In this document: piece by piece, positions 33,280 through 44,453 of the stretch
Position numbering within the stretch: the stretch's first letter is position 1
Layout of the letters: the number at the start of each line of letters is the position of its first letter
Source: Cycas panzhihuaensis
Taxonomy: Eukaryota > Cycadophyta
DNA length: 64,000 bases
Assembly: GCA_023213395.1 (NCBI GenBank)
Contig: CM041465.1
Span: 111,049,741 to 111,113,740 of the forward strand
Direction of reading: 5' to 3'
Made by a program: the position numbers and the translations under genes
Notes under the pieces: generated by a model
What the model was told of the DNA's origin: nothing
Database searches by the model: none
Seen by the model: only the letters and a program-made list of their open reading frames with translations

Positions 33280-34410
33280 ATGGCAAAAAATCAAACAGAA
33301 ATTTTTTTTGAGTTGACCAATGATTTGTCTAACTTCAAAATAGATGTCAGTGATAAACTTAGTAGCATGCCTACCAAATCTGACCTGGACGACACCAAGA
33401 AAGATATTATCAAACTACTTCAACGGTGGATGTCACCCCATCTCCAAAGCACATGAGCTTCTACCTTCACAAGCAACCAACCTCCCCCTTCTCCAGGAAG
33501 TAATGCACATACAGGAGGTTCTCCACCAAGACAGTCATTTTTCCACCATAAGATCAACATTCCTACCTTTTATCCAGATGTGAATAGAGAGTGCACTCAA
33601 AGCTGGATTAATAAGTTAGAATCCTACTTCACTCTCCACCCGATGTCAGAAGAGGACCAACTCTTATATGCTTCCATTCATTTAGATGGTCGAGCTCACC
33701 ATTGGTTTAACTGGTGGAAGTGGGAATATCCTTCTCACCAAACTTGGTCCCACTTTACTAGTTGTTTCTTCGAGTAAGATGAAGATACATGGAGTCAATC
33801 TTTTTTCACACAACTCACCCAGCTTAAGTAGACATCAACTGTAGAAGCTTACATGGATGAATTTCAAGCTTTATATAACCGCATGCCACAAAGCCAAAAC
33901 TTGGACAAATAAACAGTGATTGATATTTATGTGGCAGGACTCCAAGACTGTATTCAGATGAGATTAAAGACAATGGCAATTTACTCCCTTAAGGAATCTT
34001 TCAAGTGGGCTCGTGCAGTAGAAGCTGAGTTTGCAGCAGATAGACCCTTAGCCATTCGATGGGATAACTCTTGGTTCTCACGCACTCGATAAGCAGATCT
34101 CCAGCAACCTCAACCTCGATTTGATGATGTGTCTCATCCTCAAGCTGACTTCACACATCCTTGACCACGATAGGATGATTCTCGACCATCAATTGATTTC
34201 TAGAATGAGGATACATCCACCAAAAGAGTCCAAATTTCTCAAGCTAAAGCGCAACGTTGACTTGAGGCTGGCCTTTGTATGCAGTGTGCAGAAAAGTGGA
34301 CTTCTGGGCATGGTCGTATTTACAAAGCATGACGTATGGTTTTCTCCATTAACCCATCCCTCTCCCCTAACGATCCCTCTGATTCTGACTCGTCACATAT
34401 CAATAGGATA
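33280..34410 (+). pseudogene. Gag of gypsy element F
   Basis: Starts at ATG 33280 with MAKNQTEIFFELTNDLSNFK and a KSDLDDTKKDI segment. After a frame change it gives INIPTFYPDVNRECTQSWIN, KLESYFTLHPMSEEDQLLYA, and HLDGRAHHWFNWWKWEYP, the gypsy Gag core (x-F-x-G-x-A-x-x-W). Further blocks are STVEAYMDEFQALYNRM and DIYVAGLQDCIQMRLK. A likely degraded zinc knuckle reads LCMQCAEKWTSGH near 34275-34315. Several stops occur, mostly where Gln is expected. Gag would form the particle. Confidence 0.85.
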
Positions 34411-35700
34411 AATCAAATTCAATATTAAAAATCAATCATTACCTAATCTGGTCATTACCTAATATCATCTAGTATATACACCCTCCCTCCTCTTACCACC
34501 CCCTCAACCTCCATGGTTTCTTTTCTTCTAAGATGATCTACCGATCCATTCCCTTACCATAGCTCACGACCTTACCATAACTCATACTACGAAAGAATGA
34601 AATTGAGAAACTCACAAATGAACTCCTTGACTTGGGCATAATCAGCCTTTAGTGTATGTTATTAAAAAGTCTTAGTCAAGTGGCTCATACCTCCCTTTGT
34701 GTTGCATGCATGTTGACTACAGAGAAAATAATCAAAATAGTTCCCACCTGATACATGCATGATGAAATCATGAAATCCATGGTGCAACCATCTTTTATCT
34801 TTATAACTTACCTAAAACCACCATGTGCAAATACCCCATACATATAAGATTGTCAGGAGCCCCATCGCCGCATATCTTTTGGGTTGAGGTCAAAACATTC
34901 CCTTTGGCCTAATGCCTCGGCAACCTTCGCAGCTCTCATGCTCTCCAAGAATAGAATCTTTGGGCCTTTGAAAGAAAGTCATTCATTCTTTTGATGACAT
35001 TCATTTTTATTGCACTGCCTCCACTCTCCATATCAACTTAGAAATTGTTCTTCATATTTGCGAAAACCACCAACTATATAAAACTATCTAAGTGTGAGTT
35101 GAGATGATCAAAACTCAAATCAAATATTCATATCATATCATTGACATGGGCATAATCCAACCTAGTAAAGCCCTTATGGAGCCCCTTTTATCTCCCAATT
35201 AAAGATGGCTCTTTGCCTGATGGTGTTATGCCAGGGGAGATTTATCAAAAAAATAAGTTTCCCACCTTTCCAGATAGATGACAATGATATGTGCAACCAT
35301 CTTTTCTAATTTAGACCTTCTTTAGACCTCCAGAAATCTGCAAAACTTATTAACATTACCTATTACCATAAGATTGTCATATTTCACGCATTTCATTCAT
35401 CATGGCCATTTGTTTTTTCTTTTGCCCTTTGGCCTCAGAATGCCTCAACCTTCTTCCAAGCCCTGAAGAGAATCCTCTTGGGCCCTACCTTTGAAAGTTT
35501 TCATTTTTTCTTATGACATTCTTATTTATATAAGGCTCGCGACACTCCATCCAACACTTAGAAATTGTTCTTTCAAATAACCACCCAACCAACATGTAAA
35601 ACTATTAAAGTGAAGTGAGAGTGTGAAATCAAATAAATATATTTGGGTCATATCATATCATGGAAAGGGGCGTGTAGACCCTAACAAAATATCAGTCATC
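34411..35700 (+). pseudogene. Protease/RT region of F with duplicated RT core
   Basis: Badly broken. A first RT copy begins with NEIEKLTNELLDLGII near 34600-34640, has a PFGLMPRQPSQLS block near 34900, a FDDIHFY catalytic remnant near 35000 and KLSKCEL near 35090. A second copy starts immediately afterwards with a DMGIIQPSKALMEPLLS block near 35145, again PFGLRMPQPSSKP near 35420, a SYDILIYI catalytic remnant near 35510 and LLK-like sequence near 35610. Each copy lacks part of a normal RT. Protease is not recognised. The second copy leads into RNase H. Confidence 0.75.
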
Positions 35701-36300
35701 ACAACATGGCCAACACCTACCACTCTTACCCAACTATGAGCATTTCTTGGGCTCACAGGTTTTTATCAATGCTTTGTGTGTAACTATGCTACTCTTGCCA
35801 CCCCATTAACTAACCTCCTTCGTAAAGAGGCTTTTCAATGGTCTCCCAAAGCAGAGGCTTCCTTTTCCCACCTCAAGGTTGTAATGACCTCCACTCTGAT
35901 CCTCATCACTCCTGATTTTAGCCAACCCTTCCAACTTGAATGCGATACTTTAGGGTTTGGTTTAGGCACTGTCCTAATGTAAGACTCTCATCCTATTGCA
36001 TTTGAAAGCTGAAAATTAAAAGATCATGAGCTTTATCTCTCTACATATTAGAAAGAAATGAAGGCTATTCTCCATGCTATTGATAAATGGCAGAAATATC
36101 TCTTAGGGTCTAAGTTCACTATTCTTACAGATCATTGTAGCCTCTATAATTTATTGACTCAGCCAGTCTTATTAGAAGAACAAGCTAAGTGGGTTCATTG
36201 ATTACAAGTCTTTAACTTCTCAATAGCATATAAAAAAGGTAAATACAATATAGTGGTAGATGTTCTTTCATGTCTCCATCCTAATGACAATGTTCCTAAC
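35701..36300 (+). pseudogene. RNase H of gypsy element F
   Basis: Includes LRAFLGLTGFYQ-like sequence, YATLATPLTNLLRKEAFQW, LITPDFSQPFQLECDTLGFGLG (the catalytic Asp of the C-D block kept), SHPIAFES, ELYLSTY-KEMKAILHAIDKW, FTILTDHCSLYNLL and AYKKGKYNIVVDVLSCL, the gypsy RNase H series ending in the expected A-D-A-LSR region. Stops occur at 35980-36060 and 36198. It is joined directly to integrase. Confidence 0.9.
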
Positions 36301-37400
36301 CCAAGCCTCCATGCCATTAGCAACCCCCAACCCCTTTGGCTTAACGAACTATGTGTTGAAAATCAAGCCCAGCTAGACTATCCTAATTGGAGGGAAAAAG
36401 TTCTCACCCATAAAGGTTGGTCAACCTTCAACAATCATCTCCTCTACCACAATCGTATCTTTGTCCATCCCTCCTCCTCATTCATCCCTAAAATCCTAAT
36501 GGAATACCACTCATCCCCCCTTGGCAGCCACTCTAGCTTCGATAAGACTTATTGATGGATTCGCGCAGATTTCTTTTAGCCCCACATGAAGACCACTGTA
36601 TTCACCTTTGTATCAGAATGTGACACCTGTCAAGGAAATAAAGTAGAGACCAAACCTCTCTCTGGCTTCTTCAACCATTAAATATTCCACAAGGCAACTG
36701 GCAAGATATTACCATGGACTTCATCACGGGCCTATCTCCATCTGCCAGGTTTGACTCCATTTGGGTAATCATTGATCAATTAACCAAGTACTCATACTTT
36801 CTCCTAGTGCACACCTCATATTCATCCTCCCATCTCACTGACTTATATGTCCAATTCATATTTCACCTCCATGGTTTTCCATCATCTATCATTTGTGACT
36901 GAGACCCTAAGTTTACTAGCTCCTTTTGGTAAGAACTCTTTAAGGCTATTAGAACCTCATTTAACATGAGCTTTGCCTACCACCCACAAACAGATGGCCA
37001 ATTTGAGGTTCTAAACAAAACTTTAGAAACTTATCTACACTGCTTTGCTTCAGAACACCAAGCTAAGTAGACCTCATGGCTTGCCCTGGCCGAGTGTTGG
37101 TATAACTCCTCCCATCATTCTGCCATTAGTATATCCCCCTTTTTTTGCTCTTTATGGCTACCACCCACCTTCTCACCATACCCTAGCCACAAATTTTAGA
37201 ACAACTTCTGTGCAACAAAAGCTTTAAGAAATGGATCAAATCTTACATGCCCTTCGACAAAATCTAGCTAGTTCTCAAAATCAAATGAAGCAGCTAGCAG
37301 ACCGCCACCGATCTAATAGATCCTTTGATATTGGAGATCTAGTATACCTTTGCCTCTAACCTTATAAGCAACAATCACTTAAGTCCCATCAAGGGCATAA
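36301..37400 (+). pseudogene. Integrase of gypsy element F
   Basis: Zinc-finger region: YHSSPLGSHSSFDKTY, DFFWPHMKTTV-like sequence, FVSECDTCQGNK. Core: MDFITGLSPSARFDSIWVII, DQLTKYSYFLLVH, FIFHLHGFPSSIICD (D-to-stop at the following residue, D normally followed by RDP-F), [23 protein letters not shown]. Then GITPPII..FFALYGYHPPSHH, as in chromovirus integrases. Frames 36253-36555, 36714-36902 and 37045-37227 are its pieces. Confidence 0.9.
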
Positions 37401-37737
37401 ACGAAGCCCCCGCTACTATGGCCCTCATAAGATCCTGCACAAAATTGGTGAAGTTACTTATGTCATTGAACTCCCCCTAAACATTAATATTCATAATGTC
37501 TTCCACATATCCTACCTAAAGAAATACCTTAGAGCTAAAGTTACACCCCACACAACCCTTCCCATTCTCTCTAAAGAACAAACTCTTATAGTTCCTCCTA
37601 ATAAAATCCTTGCCAGTCGCTAGCACCACCTCTGGAATCGCACTATTTCTGAACACTTGGTACAGTGGGTCAGCTGTGATGCTGATGAAGCTACTTGGGA
37701 GTCGGAGGAGTTCATCCAGAAACATCCTCATCTCTAA
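37401..37737 (+). pseudogene. Chromodomain-like C terminus of F integrase
   Basis: Reads HKIGEVTYVIELPLNINIHNVFHISYLKKYL (the GPY-like connector with P-x-NI-HNVFH-SYLKK), then LASR*HHLWNRTISEHLVQWVSCDADEATWESEEFIQKHPHL. The spacing of E-HLV-QW, ATWE and a final F-I-x-x-x-P-L corresponds to the chromodomain at the end of chromovirus integrases, which in the family steers insertion towards particular chromatin. A stop lies in the first strand. Confidence 0.82.
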
Positions 37738-37761
37738 TGCTGCAGGGACTCAACGTCTCAT

Positions 37762-37772
37762 AGGGGGGGACC
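37762..37772 (+). other. Polypurine tract of F
   Basis: A G-rich run following ATA and followed by ACC, just before the 3' LTR start at 37773. Confidence 0.7.
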
Positions 37773-38175
37773 TGTAACATAACCTCACCTTTCCTTAGCA
37801 AGAGGGAACCACCAACAAGTAAGGATTAAGGGGTTTAGTAAGTTATGTGTATGGACCGCTAAGTCGTCTAATAAGATGTAAGGCCACTAGGGCCACCAAT
37901 AGAGTTATGTGTATGGACCACTAAGTCATCCAATAAGATGTAAGGCCGCCAGGGCCACCAATAGAATCATTAAGGATGAAGACCCTTACTTGTGTATTTA
38001 AAGGTTTAAACTACTCATAATGTTATTGAGTATGATATCTTGAAAGGAGAAAGTACTTCGGTACTCATTTTGGTGATTTATTTTCTATGATCTATTTGCG
38101 CATTCGTGTTATTTGACTTCATTTTCTGCTAATTATCAATTCTACGAGCCCTGATTTCTAAGAAGGAATAGTCCA
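37773..38175 (+). mobile_element. 3' LTR of F
   Basis: 403 bp aligned with the 5' LTR over its full length. Ends GTCCA at 38175 followed by TAGTC. Confidence 0.93.
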
Positions 38176-38180
38176 TAGTC

Positions 38181-39170
38181 CCTAGGACTTAGAGGGTGAG
38201 GATGAAGACGTTAATTATACGTTCTTCATGCCCTAGCTTTAGAGGTGAGATTCTCTTAGTATGCCATCAAGCGTCTCTCATCCAAGGCTTCAAGGTCGAG
38301 GAGGTAGGCCTGATGGTAGGATTCCTTGTTAATAAGACCTTGAAGAGAAACACATAAGGAGGGGATTTTGACTTCTAAGGGAAGGACTACTTTAGTCCCA
38401 TACATGAGGGACAATAGGGTCATCCTTATAGCTATGTGAATGGAAGTATGATATGCCTATAAAGTAGAAAGAAGTTAAAGGTGTCGATCCCTTTGGGATT
38501 GAGCAACCATTTTCTTCAAGATATTAATAAGGGTTTTGTTAAAAGATTTGATTTAGTCATTAGCCTAGGGGTAATAGGGATAATAGGTTTTATGAGATAT
38601 TCTAAACTTCCCACAAAGTTCATCCATCTCCTTATTATAAAAGGGAGTACCATTATCTGTTATTAGGATGTCAGGGATCCTAAATCAATAGATAATATAC
38701 TAATAGATGAAGGTGGCAATGGTCTTACCAGTAATGGATGATAGAGGGATCACTTTGGCCCATTTAGTGAAGAACTCTATCATGATTAAGATGAACTTAT
38801 GTTACAACAAAGAAGGAGGGGTTATGGCTCTGATAAGGTCTAATCCCCATTAGAAAAAGGGCCATAGAGAGATGATAGGGTGTAAGCCATTAGAAGGTGA
38901 GTGGATGATGTTAATATGCTCTTACCACCTACAACAATACAATGCATAGGCATGGGCATCCTTGAAAAGGAACGACTAGTAATAACCCATGGGGAGGATC
39001 CTCTGGGCCATGGATTTGCCCCCACAAATGTTGTTATGACACTTGTGAAGTATTTGGTTCACCTCATTGGGGTTGATGCAGTGAAGGAAGACCTCATCGA
39101 AGGATCTCTTATATAATGCCTCCTCTCTAAGGAAATACTACCTAGTAGTGGCTCTAACATATGACCTTAA
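38181..39170 (-). pseudogene. Integrase (N terminus and core) of D
   Basis: Continues from the split at 31745. Reading leftwards from about 39150: a degraded zinc-finger segment giving GYY-SFLFKDAHAYALYCC, then HINIIHSPSNGLHPIISLWPF (expected C-x-x-C ... H-x-P-x-x-x-LH-x-x-x-x-PWPF). Core blocks resembling GVPDILITDNGTPFYN occur at about 38640-38680. Homology to C (4700-5640) extends through the whole segment. Frameshifts and stops throughout. Confidence 0.78.
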
Positions 39171-39839
39171 TAGTGTTAGGATGATACTGTTATTTAGTAA
39201 GGTATTGTACAATGTCTCTATACCATGTGCTATTAGCTAATGGATGGGGTGATTTATCTTGGATGGAAAAGATAGGCTCATCGGGTAAGGAGTCATAAAT
39301 GGGAATGTTAGAAGAGTTGGGAATAGGTGCATTAACTAGTTATTTAATGACTATTATTCCCTTCCTTAATTTCCTATTGACAATTTGAAGGTCATACTCT
39401 TGAAGGAGGATGACCCATTTCTAAGTCCTGCTAGTCAAGTTAGATCAGATTAAGAGGTATCTTAAAGGATCAGATTGGACAATCACTCGAGTAGTATTTC
39501 CTAGTAAGTAATACCTAAATTTCTTAGTTATATAAACCAAGTCAAGGCACTCCTTTTTGGTGGGAGAGTAATTAAGCTCAACAGTAATTAGTGTGTAGTT
39601 GATGAAATAAATAACTCACTTGGTTCCTGATTGACCTCTTGTACGAGCATAACCCCCAAAGATTCATTAATAGCTAAGGTATATATGATGAAGGGACGGT
39701 TAAAGAGATGGAGTGCCAAGATCATAGCAGAAACTAAGGCTCTTTTGAGCTCTTAGAAAGCTTCCTAGGCCTTAGGAGACCAAACAAATGGGCTCCCTTC
39801 TTTAAAAGTTAGTAAGGGTTTTAGCGTTAATTGAAAACT
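39171..39839 (-). pseudogene. RNase H (RT-linked) of D
   Basis: On the minus strand it includes YLIPLNLI-x-LTSRT-like sequence near 39430-39470 and LNYSPTKKECLDLVYITK near 39535-39575. These match the Tat RNase H series YYP-x-x-KECLALVF and D-P-L-YLL. The order RT then RNase H is kept and it is followed by integrase. Decayed, with stops. Confidence 0.7.
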
Positions 39840-40620
39840 TTGCCAAGAAATACCTAAGGAAACCCAACCTACCCAAAAATGACTTGATTTGATGTTGCAT
39901 TTTAGGTGGAGGCATGTCAAGGATGGCCTTGACCTTATCAGGGTTGATCTAAATTCCTAGTTTAGAAATAAGAAAAACTAGGAGCTTGCCAGCAGTTATG
40001 ACAAATACACACTTAAGAAAGTTTAAGTTGACATGATATTTGTAGCATCAAGTGAAGATGGCATGCAAATCATCAAGGTGATGGGCTCTCTTATGAGAGA
40101 GGCCCATCATATCATATATGAAGACTTTAAGAGATTTGTTTATAAAGTCATGAAAGATAAACTACATCACCCTTTGGTAAGTGACATATGTATTTTTTAG
40201 CCCAAAGTGAATTGCTTTATGAGCAAAGGTACCCAAAGGAGTAGTAAAGGCCATTTTGTGATAGTTTTCACGAGAAATTTAGATTTGGTTGTATCCAGAA
40301 AAGCCATCCATCAAGGATGTGGTTTTAAATATGGCAATGCGATCAATAATCTGATCAACGAAAGGTAGGGAAAATTTATCTTTAGGATGTATGTTATTGA
40401 TATCTCAAAAATTAATACATATCCAGATTGTTATGTTCTTCTTAGCAACATGAATGATATTAGAGACCCATTTAGGGTAATTGATAGAAGTGATCAACCC
40501 TTCATCTAAGAGTTTTTCAACTTCCATCTTCATGGCAATAGATAGCTTAGGATGAAGGAGGCACTATTTTTGTCACATGGGGCAAGTGCCTAGGATAGTT
40601 GTAAGATTGTAGGTGATGAT
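39840..40620 (-). pseudogene. Reverse transcriptase of D
   Basis: Blocks on the minus strand: INYPKWVSNIIHVAKK-like sequence near 40440-40490, AFTTPLGTFAHKAIHFGLKN near 40190-40260, VFIYDMMG near 40105-40125 (expected Y-V-DD-M, so the second Asp is lost), INPDKVKAILDMPPPK near 39890-39950 and SFLGRLGFLRYFLAKF near 39835-39885. The last block is identical in layout to C. Inactive by both stops and the altered catalytic box. Confidence 0.8.
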
Positions 40621-41620
40621 GGAGGGATCTATTCCCTTTATGTTAGTGTAATACCATGCAAAAACATCATGGAAATCCTAAAAAAGGAGGGTGTATTCCT
40701 CTATTTCTTTAAGAGAACACTATGTTCGCAACTTCATAACATTGCTAGGGGTGAGGACGATGTCCTTGGTTGTCCATATGTACATGGAATTCCCCTCATC
40801 GAAATGGAGAGGGGGATTAGTTAATAGGAAGGGGAAAAGAAGAATTAGGTTGACTTCGGTCAGCTAGGGGTGACCCAAGGGCTAGGATCTTCTAGTAATC
40901 AAGCTTATGGTGACCAAGAAGGATATTGGGCATCGACCCTGCTAAATGCTCTAACAATGCCTCATCATTATTAAAGTAGTCTACCCCATGGATAGTTATA
41001 CTTGGATAGGATGAGGGATGAGAAGTGGGAGGAATGATGTGCCTATAACAATCAACCCACCACTTAATATAGTGAAGAGACTCTTCAGAAGAGTTAGAGG
41101 GTGTTCTCCTATATCGTGGGATATGAGATTCCCTATGCTCATCACTTGAGGAGGGTGATAAGGTGGATGGTGAAGTGGTGTGGGGAGTCATGTAAGAGAT
41201 GGGAATGATCATGCATGATTCGGAAGGAGTACTAGGCTCCTCAATGGAAGGGGTTCTAGGTTTGGACCTAGAATAAAGCAAATACTCCCTACTTGTGTTT
41301 AGGAGGGATATGGGATGAGGGAGGTCCTTATCCTCACTGTTAGACTCATTATCACTCAAAATGACAAGGTATGCATAGCTCCATACACCAATAAAGGAAA
41401 AGTAAATAAGGTTAGAAGAGGAAGGAGAAGGTCCCTCCTACAAGTAGGAAGTGCTAGGAATTTTGATCATGCAGGTGGAAGCATGAGTGGATGGGTCTTT
41501 ATTGCCCTTCACTGGATCATAAACTACTTGATAAGACTGGTTTGATTGTTTAATAGGAGAAGTCTCCTAGGAAACAACCTTCATTCATTATTCATAGATG
41601 AATTTGAGTTGTCCCCAATG
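40621..41620 (-). pseudogene. Protease-RT linker of D, with 155-residue open frame
   Basis: The open frame 41359-40892 (MSDNESNSEDKDLPHPISLL...) is rich in Ser, Pro and charged residues and ends with VDYFNNDEALLEHLAGSMPN and a HHKLDY segment, homologous to C at 7384-7608. The N-terminal two thirds look disordered. It lies between protease and RT in the position of the usual Tat linker. No catalytic residues seen. Confidence 0.6.
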
Positions 41621-41900
41621 AGACAAACACACTGCTCCCATCTAGTCAAGTCATGGATGTCTTAATAAAAGGTTGTAGTCCACATCTATGTCGAGGACCA
41701 TAATATCAATGAGGATAGTTTTGTCCTTAAGGGTAAAGGGGATGGAGATGGAACCTAAAGGTGTTTTCTTTCTACCATTATATCCTTGACAATGCCATAG
41801 AACTAGCTCGAAGGCTACTATGCCTAACTCCTACATGATTCATAAAGGTATAGTGTTGATGGAAGAACCATTGTCTATAATAGTCCTTTGAAGTGTACAT
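41621..41900 (-). pseudogene. Aspartic protease of D
   Basis: The minus strand shows IIDNGSSINTIPL near 41860-41895 (the catalytic Asp kept, with D-N-GSS in place of D-DGSS) followed by PLGSISIPFTLKDKTI near 41710-41760 and VDYNLLLRHP (expected YNLLLGRPW) near 41660-41690, then MGAVC. This is the Tat protease layout, seen also in C. Confidence 0.8.
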
Positions 41901-42299
41901 TTAGGTGTGTCTATAGATATGGTGAAAGGGTAGTACCATTAGTATTCCCTTTTGTTAATCGAAGGGAGATCTTTAAAGTCAAAAGAGATGATAGGTTCCC
42001 AGCTTGGGGTAGTGCTCAAAACATGGATGGATGCATCTACTAACCCTAAAGTCTCCAAAAGGAGATCATGTTACTTTGGATAGCTCCTCAAGATGTCCAT
42101 CATGGACATCACAGAAGCCACGAGATGGAGCTTATCTATGATTGAGAAGGATTTCCCTTTCCTAGTTGGTTGGGGAAGTGCCCTTTAAAAATCATAGCAA
42201 CCTAAGTAAATAGGAATGGTCTTGGCAGTAGAGGAATCTTAAAAGGAGGGTTATCCTTATTTGGGAAGAATGGGTATTTCTATCCTTAGGAGGTGTTAC

Positions 42300-43110
42300 T
42301 TGGGAAGCCTAATGAGCAGGTCTATGAGAGTTTGGTGATGGGGAGAAGCTTGGAGCTTAAGCTCCTTCATTGTACTTTTGAAAGAATGTATGGTAGAGGT
42401 CAAGGGGTCCAAAGTCTTTTCCATTGAGTGGGTTGAAGACTTTTACAGTCGTTGGGGTTTCGTGTCATGAGACGGAAGGGGTGCCTCACATTATTATGAT
42501 AGTTTAAGAGGTTTCTTGAGACCTACTTGGATCTTAATAGCCTCAAGAGTCAAGTAATTGGCTATGGCAGAGTCACATGTTGTTTCCCCTATTTTGAAGA
42601 CCTCAACATGTACCTTAAGATGAAGGGAATTTATAAAGAGATCCCTCTTCAACTCCTCAAGCAATGCGGCCTTTATGGAGTGAAGTAGATCATGAAAGCA
42701 CTTAACAAAGTCATGATTCATCTCCTTAGGACCTTGTTTAAGGGATAGTAAAGCTTTCATTCCACTCTTCAAGGGATGAGCAATGTCAAAATAGTTGACA
42801 AACTTATCTACAAGTTGTTGGAATGAATGAATTGAATGGGTAGGAAGGTGATAGAACCACTTAAGGGCATCACCCTACAAGGAATATGGAAAGAGTTTCA
42901 TTAGAATGTGATCATAGGCCTAATAATTGATACATGTTATGGAGAAACTTATGACATACTCACTTGGGTCTTTCAAAGAGGCCCTATCAAATTTGGGTAC
43001 CTCAGGGGGATGAGGCAATAAGTTGGTCCTTAATACCTCGATGGACAAAGAAGTTGACCTATAGTCAATGAAGGGACAAGCCCTTGGTTAATCCGATGGG
43101 TCAACAAAAG
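42300..43110 (-). pseudogene. Gag core of D
   Basis: Reading from 43020 leftwards: PPEVPKFDRASLKDPSEYV, HILMKLFPYSL and GDALKWFYHLPTHSIHSFQQL, then open frame 42772-42494 with LLSLKQGPKEMNHDFVKCF, LLHSIKAALLEEL, LFINSLHLKVHVEVFK and a LTLEAIKIQ end. This is the retrotransposon gag domain (GDAL-WF-LP--SI-SF-L core). Gag packages element RNA. A stop separates the two halves. No zinc knuckle seen. Confidence 0.88.
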
Positions 43111-44110
43111 ATGAAGGAAGAGATGGGCATGGATACCTAAATCCTCCTTGAGAGGTATGACTGAAAGAGAGATACTAACTCCCTCCCACTTGGTGGGAAG
43201 GGACTAATCTTGGATGAGAAGGAACTGGGAGAGAGGTGAATGGGTAAGAGGGACCCATTCCCCTAGAGGATATGCCACTTATTGAAAGAGGACTTAGGAG
43301 AAGGAGCCTTGATGAGGTGTTTGTCCTCCTTGCAAAGGCACTGCATGTTAGGTGATGAATGAAGATAAAGCAGAGGGGTGTGGTACTAGATTCTACCCAT
43401 ATGAACCACTTGTAGGTGGTGTAACACCATATGGGTGGAGGGAGTCTACCCCATAGATAGGAAGGGGATTTCCTTTTTTATACCCCTATGGTTGGGAAGT
43501 GTATCCTGGGGGCACATAAAGAGAAGGATCCCTAGGTTGGGGTTGAGAGTGCATGAGGATTTGCCCCATGTAGCTAGAGGAAGAGGGACATGTAGGTCAC
43601 CTAGGTTGAGTAAGAGATGGGTGGACCATGATTGGTTAAGGTGTGGTCACTTGGCTAAGGGGTGGTATACTTAACCTAGTTTGGGAGGTGAGTATACCTT
43701 GAGTGGTCCCTAAAGTATGGGGGATATATGAGGAAGAAGAAGCAATGAGGGATGGCCCCATTATGGATATCAAAGTGGAATGGGAAGAGTAAGGAGGTGC
43801 AGATGAGGAAGAGGAGGGTACTATGCTATGTAAGATGCTCTCCAACCACTTTGGGGGTGGTTGGAGAATTATAGCTTGGAAGCATTGGTGTAACACTCCC
43901 ACTACATCTACAAGAGGGGTTCCTACTTGTTCATATGAGATAGGAGGTTCCTCAAATGATGTAGACCCCACAAGGTGATCCTCATGGGTACTCTCACCAA
44001 GATGGTGATATCCCATGGGAGAAGAAGCCTCCACATCATATGCAGGGAGATGGTAGATACTTGGATGCTCCTAATCACCTAAATAGAAGATGGGATCATC
44101 ACCCTTTTGG
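43111..44110 (-). pseudogene. Gag N-terminal extension of D
   Basis: Open frame 44034-43636 (132 residues) begins MEASSPMGYHHLGEST and contains PPPKWLESILHSIVPSSSSSAPPYS and a Ser/Thr/Pro-rich tail. It precedes the gag core in the same orientation but in a different frame, so a frameshift separates them. A low-complexity N-terminal region before the gag domain is usual in Tat elements. Confidence 0.5.
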
Positions 44111-44453
44111 GCAGGACCCTGGAAAGAGGTTGAAGGTTGTTGTTGAGCTTTAGAAATATAGGCATGATAAGCCTATTCCGAAGAGAATCCCTCCATAGTT
44201 GATTTAGAATTAGATAAGGTCAAGGGAGAATAAGATAACTCTTCCGAAGAAGGAGGAAGGCCTTGTAAACGGTGAGAAAATCATCACATTCAAGTTCCTC
44301 CTAAGACTCCAGAAGAAAGAGAGACAATCAGTGTAAAGGATATTAAGGGTTTCCCAATAAATTAGGAAGGAGATGCAAAAAGAGAAAGGCAATGCTAACC
44401 CAAAGGAAACTAGAATGGTTCTTTTACTGGCAGGTCCCTAGTATGGTCTCTAA
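44111..44453 (-). other. Leader of D, primer-binding site not assigned
   Basis: About 340 bp between the gag start and the 5' LTR. The bases next to the LTR (44440-44453) do not begin with TGG on the minus strand, and I cannot match them to a tRNA. Either the site is mutated or the LTR limit is off by a few bases. Confidence 0.45.

Larger units (their letters stand above)
31746..38175 (+). mobile_element. Complete chromovirus-type Ty3/gypsy element F
   Basis: LTRs of 403 bp at 31746-32148 and 37773-38175, perfect 5-bp duplication TAGTC (31741-31745 and 38176-38180), primer-binding site TGGTATTAGAGC at 32151, and purine tract with eight Gs at 37762-37770. The coding order on the plus strand is gag, degraded protease/RT, RNase H, integrase and a C-terminal chromodomain-like segment, which places it among chromoviruses (Reina/Tekay-like by integrase phrases; inference). 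LTR identity by eye is about 93%. Frames are broken. It lies inside the integrase of D. Confidence 0.93.
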
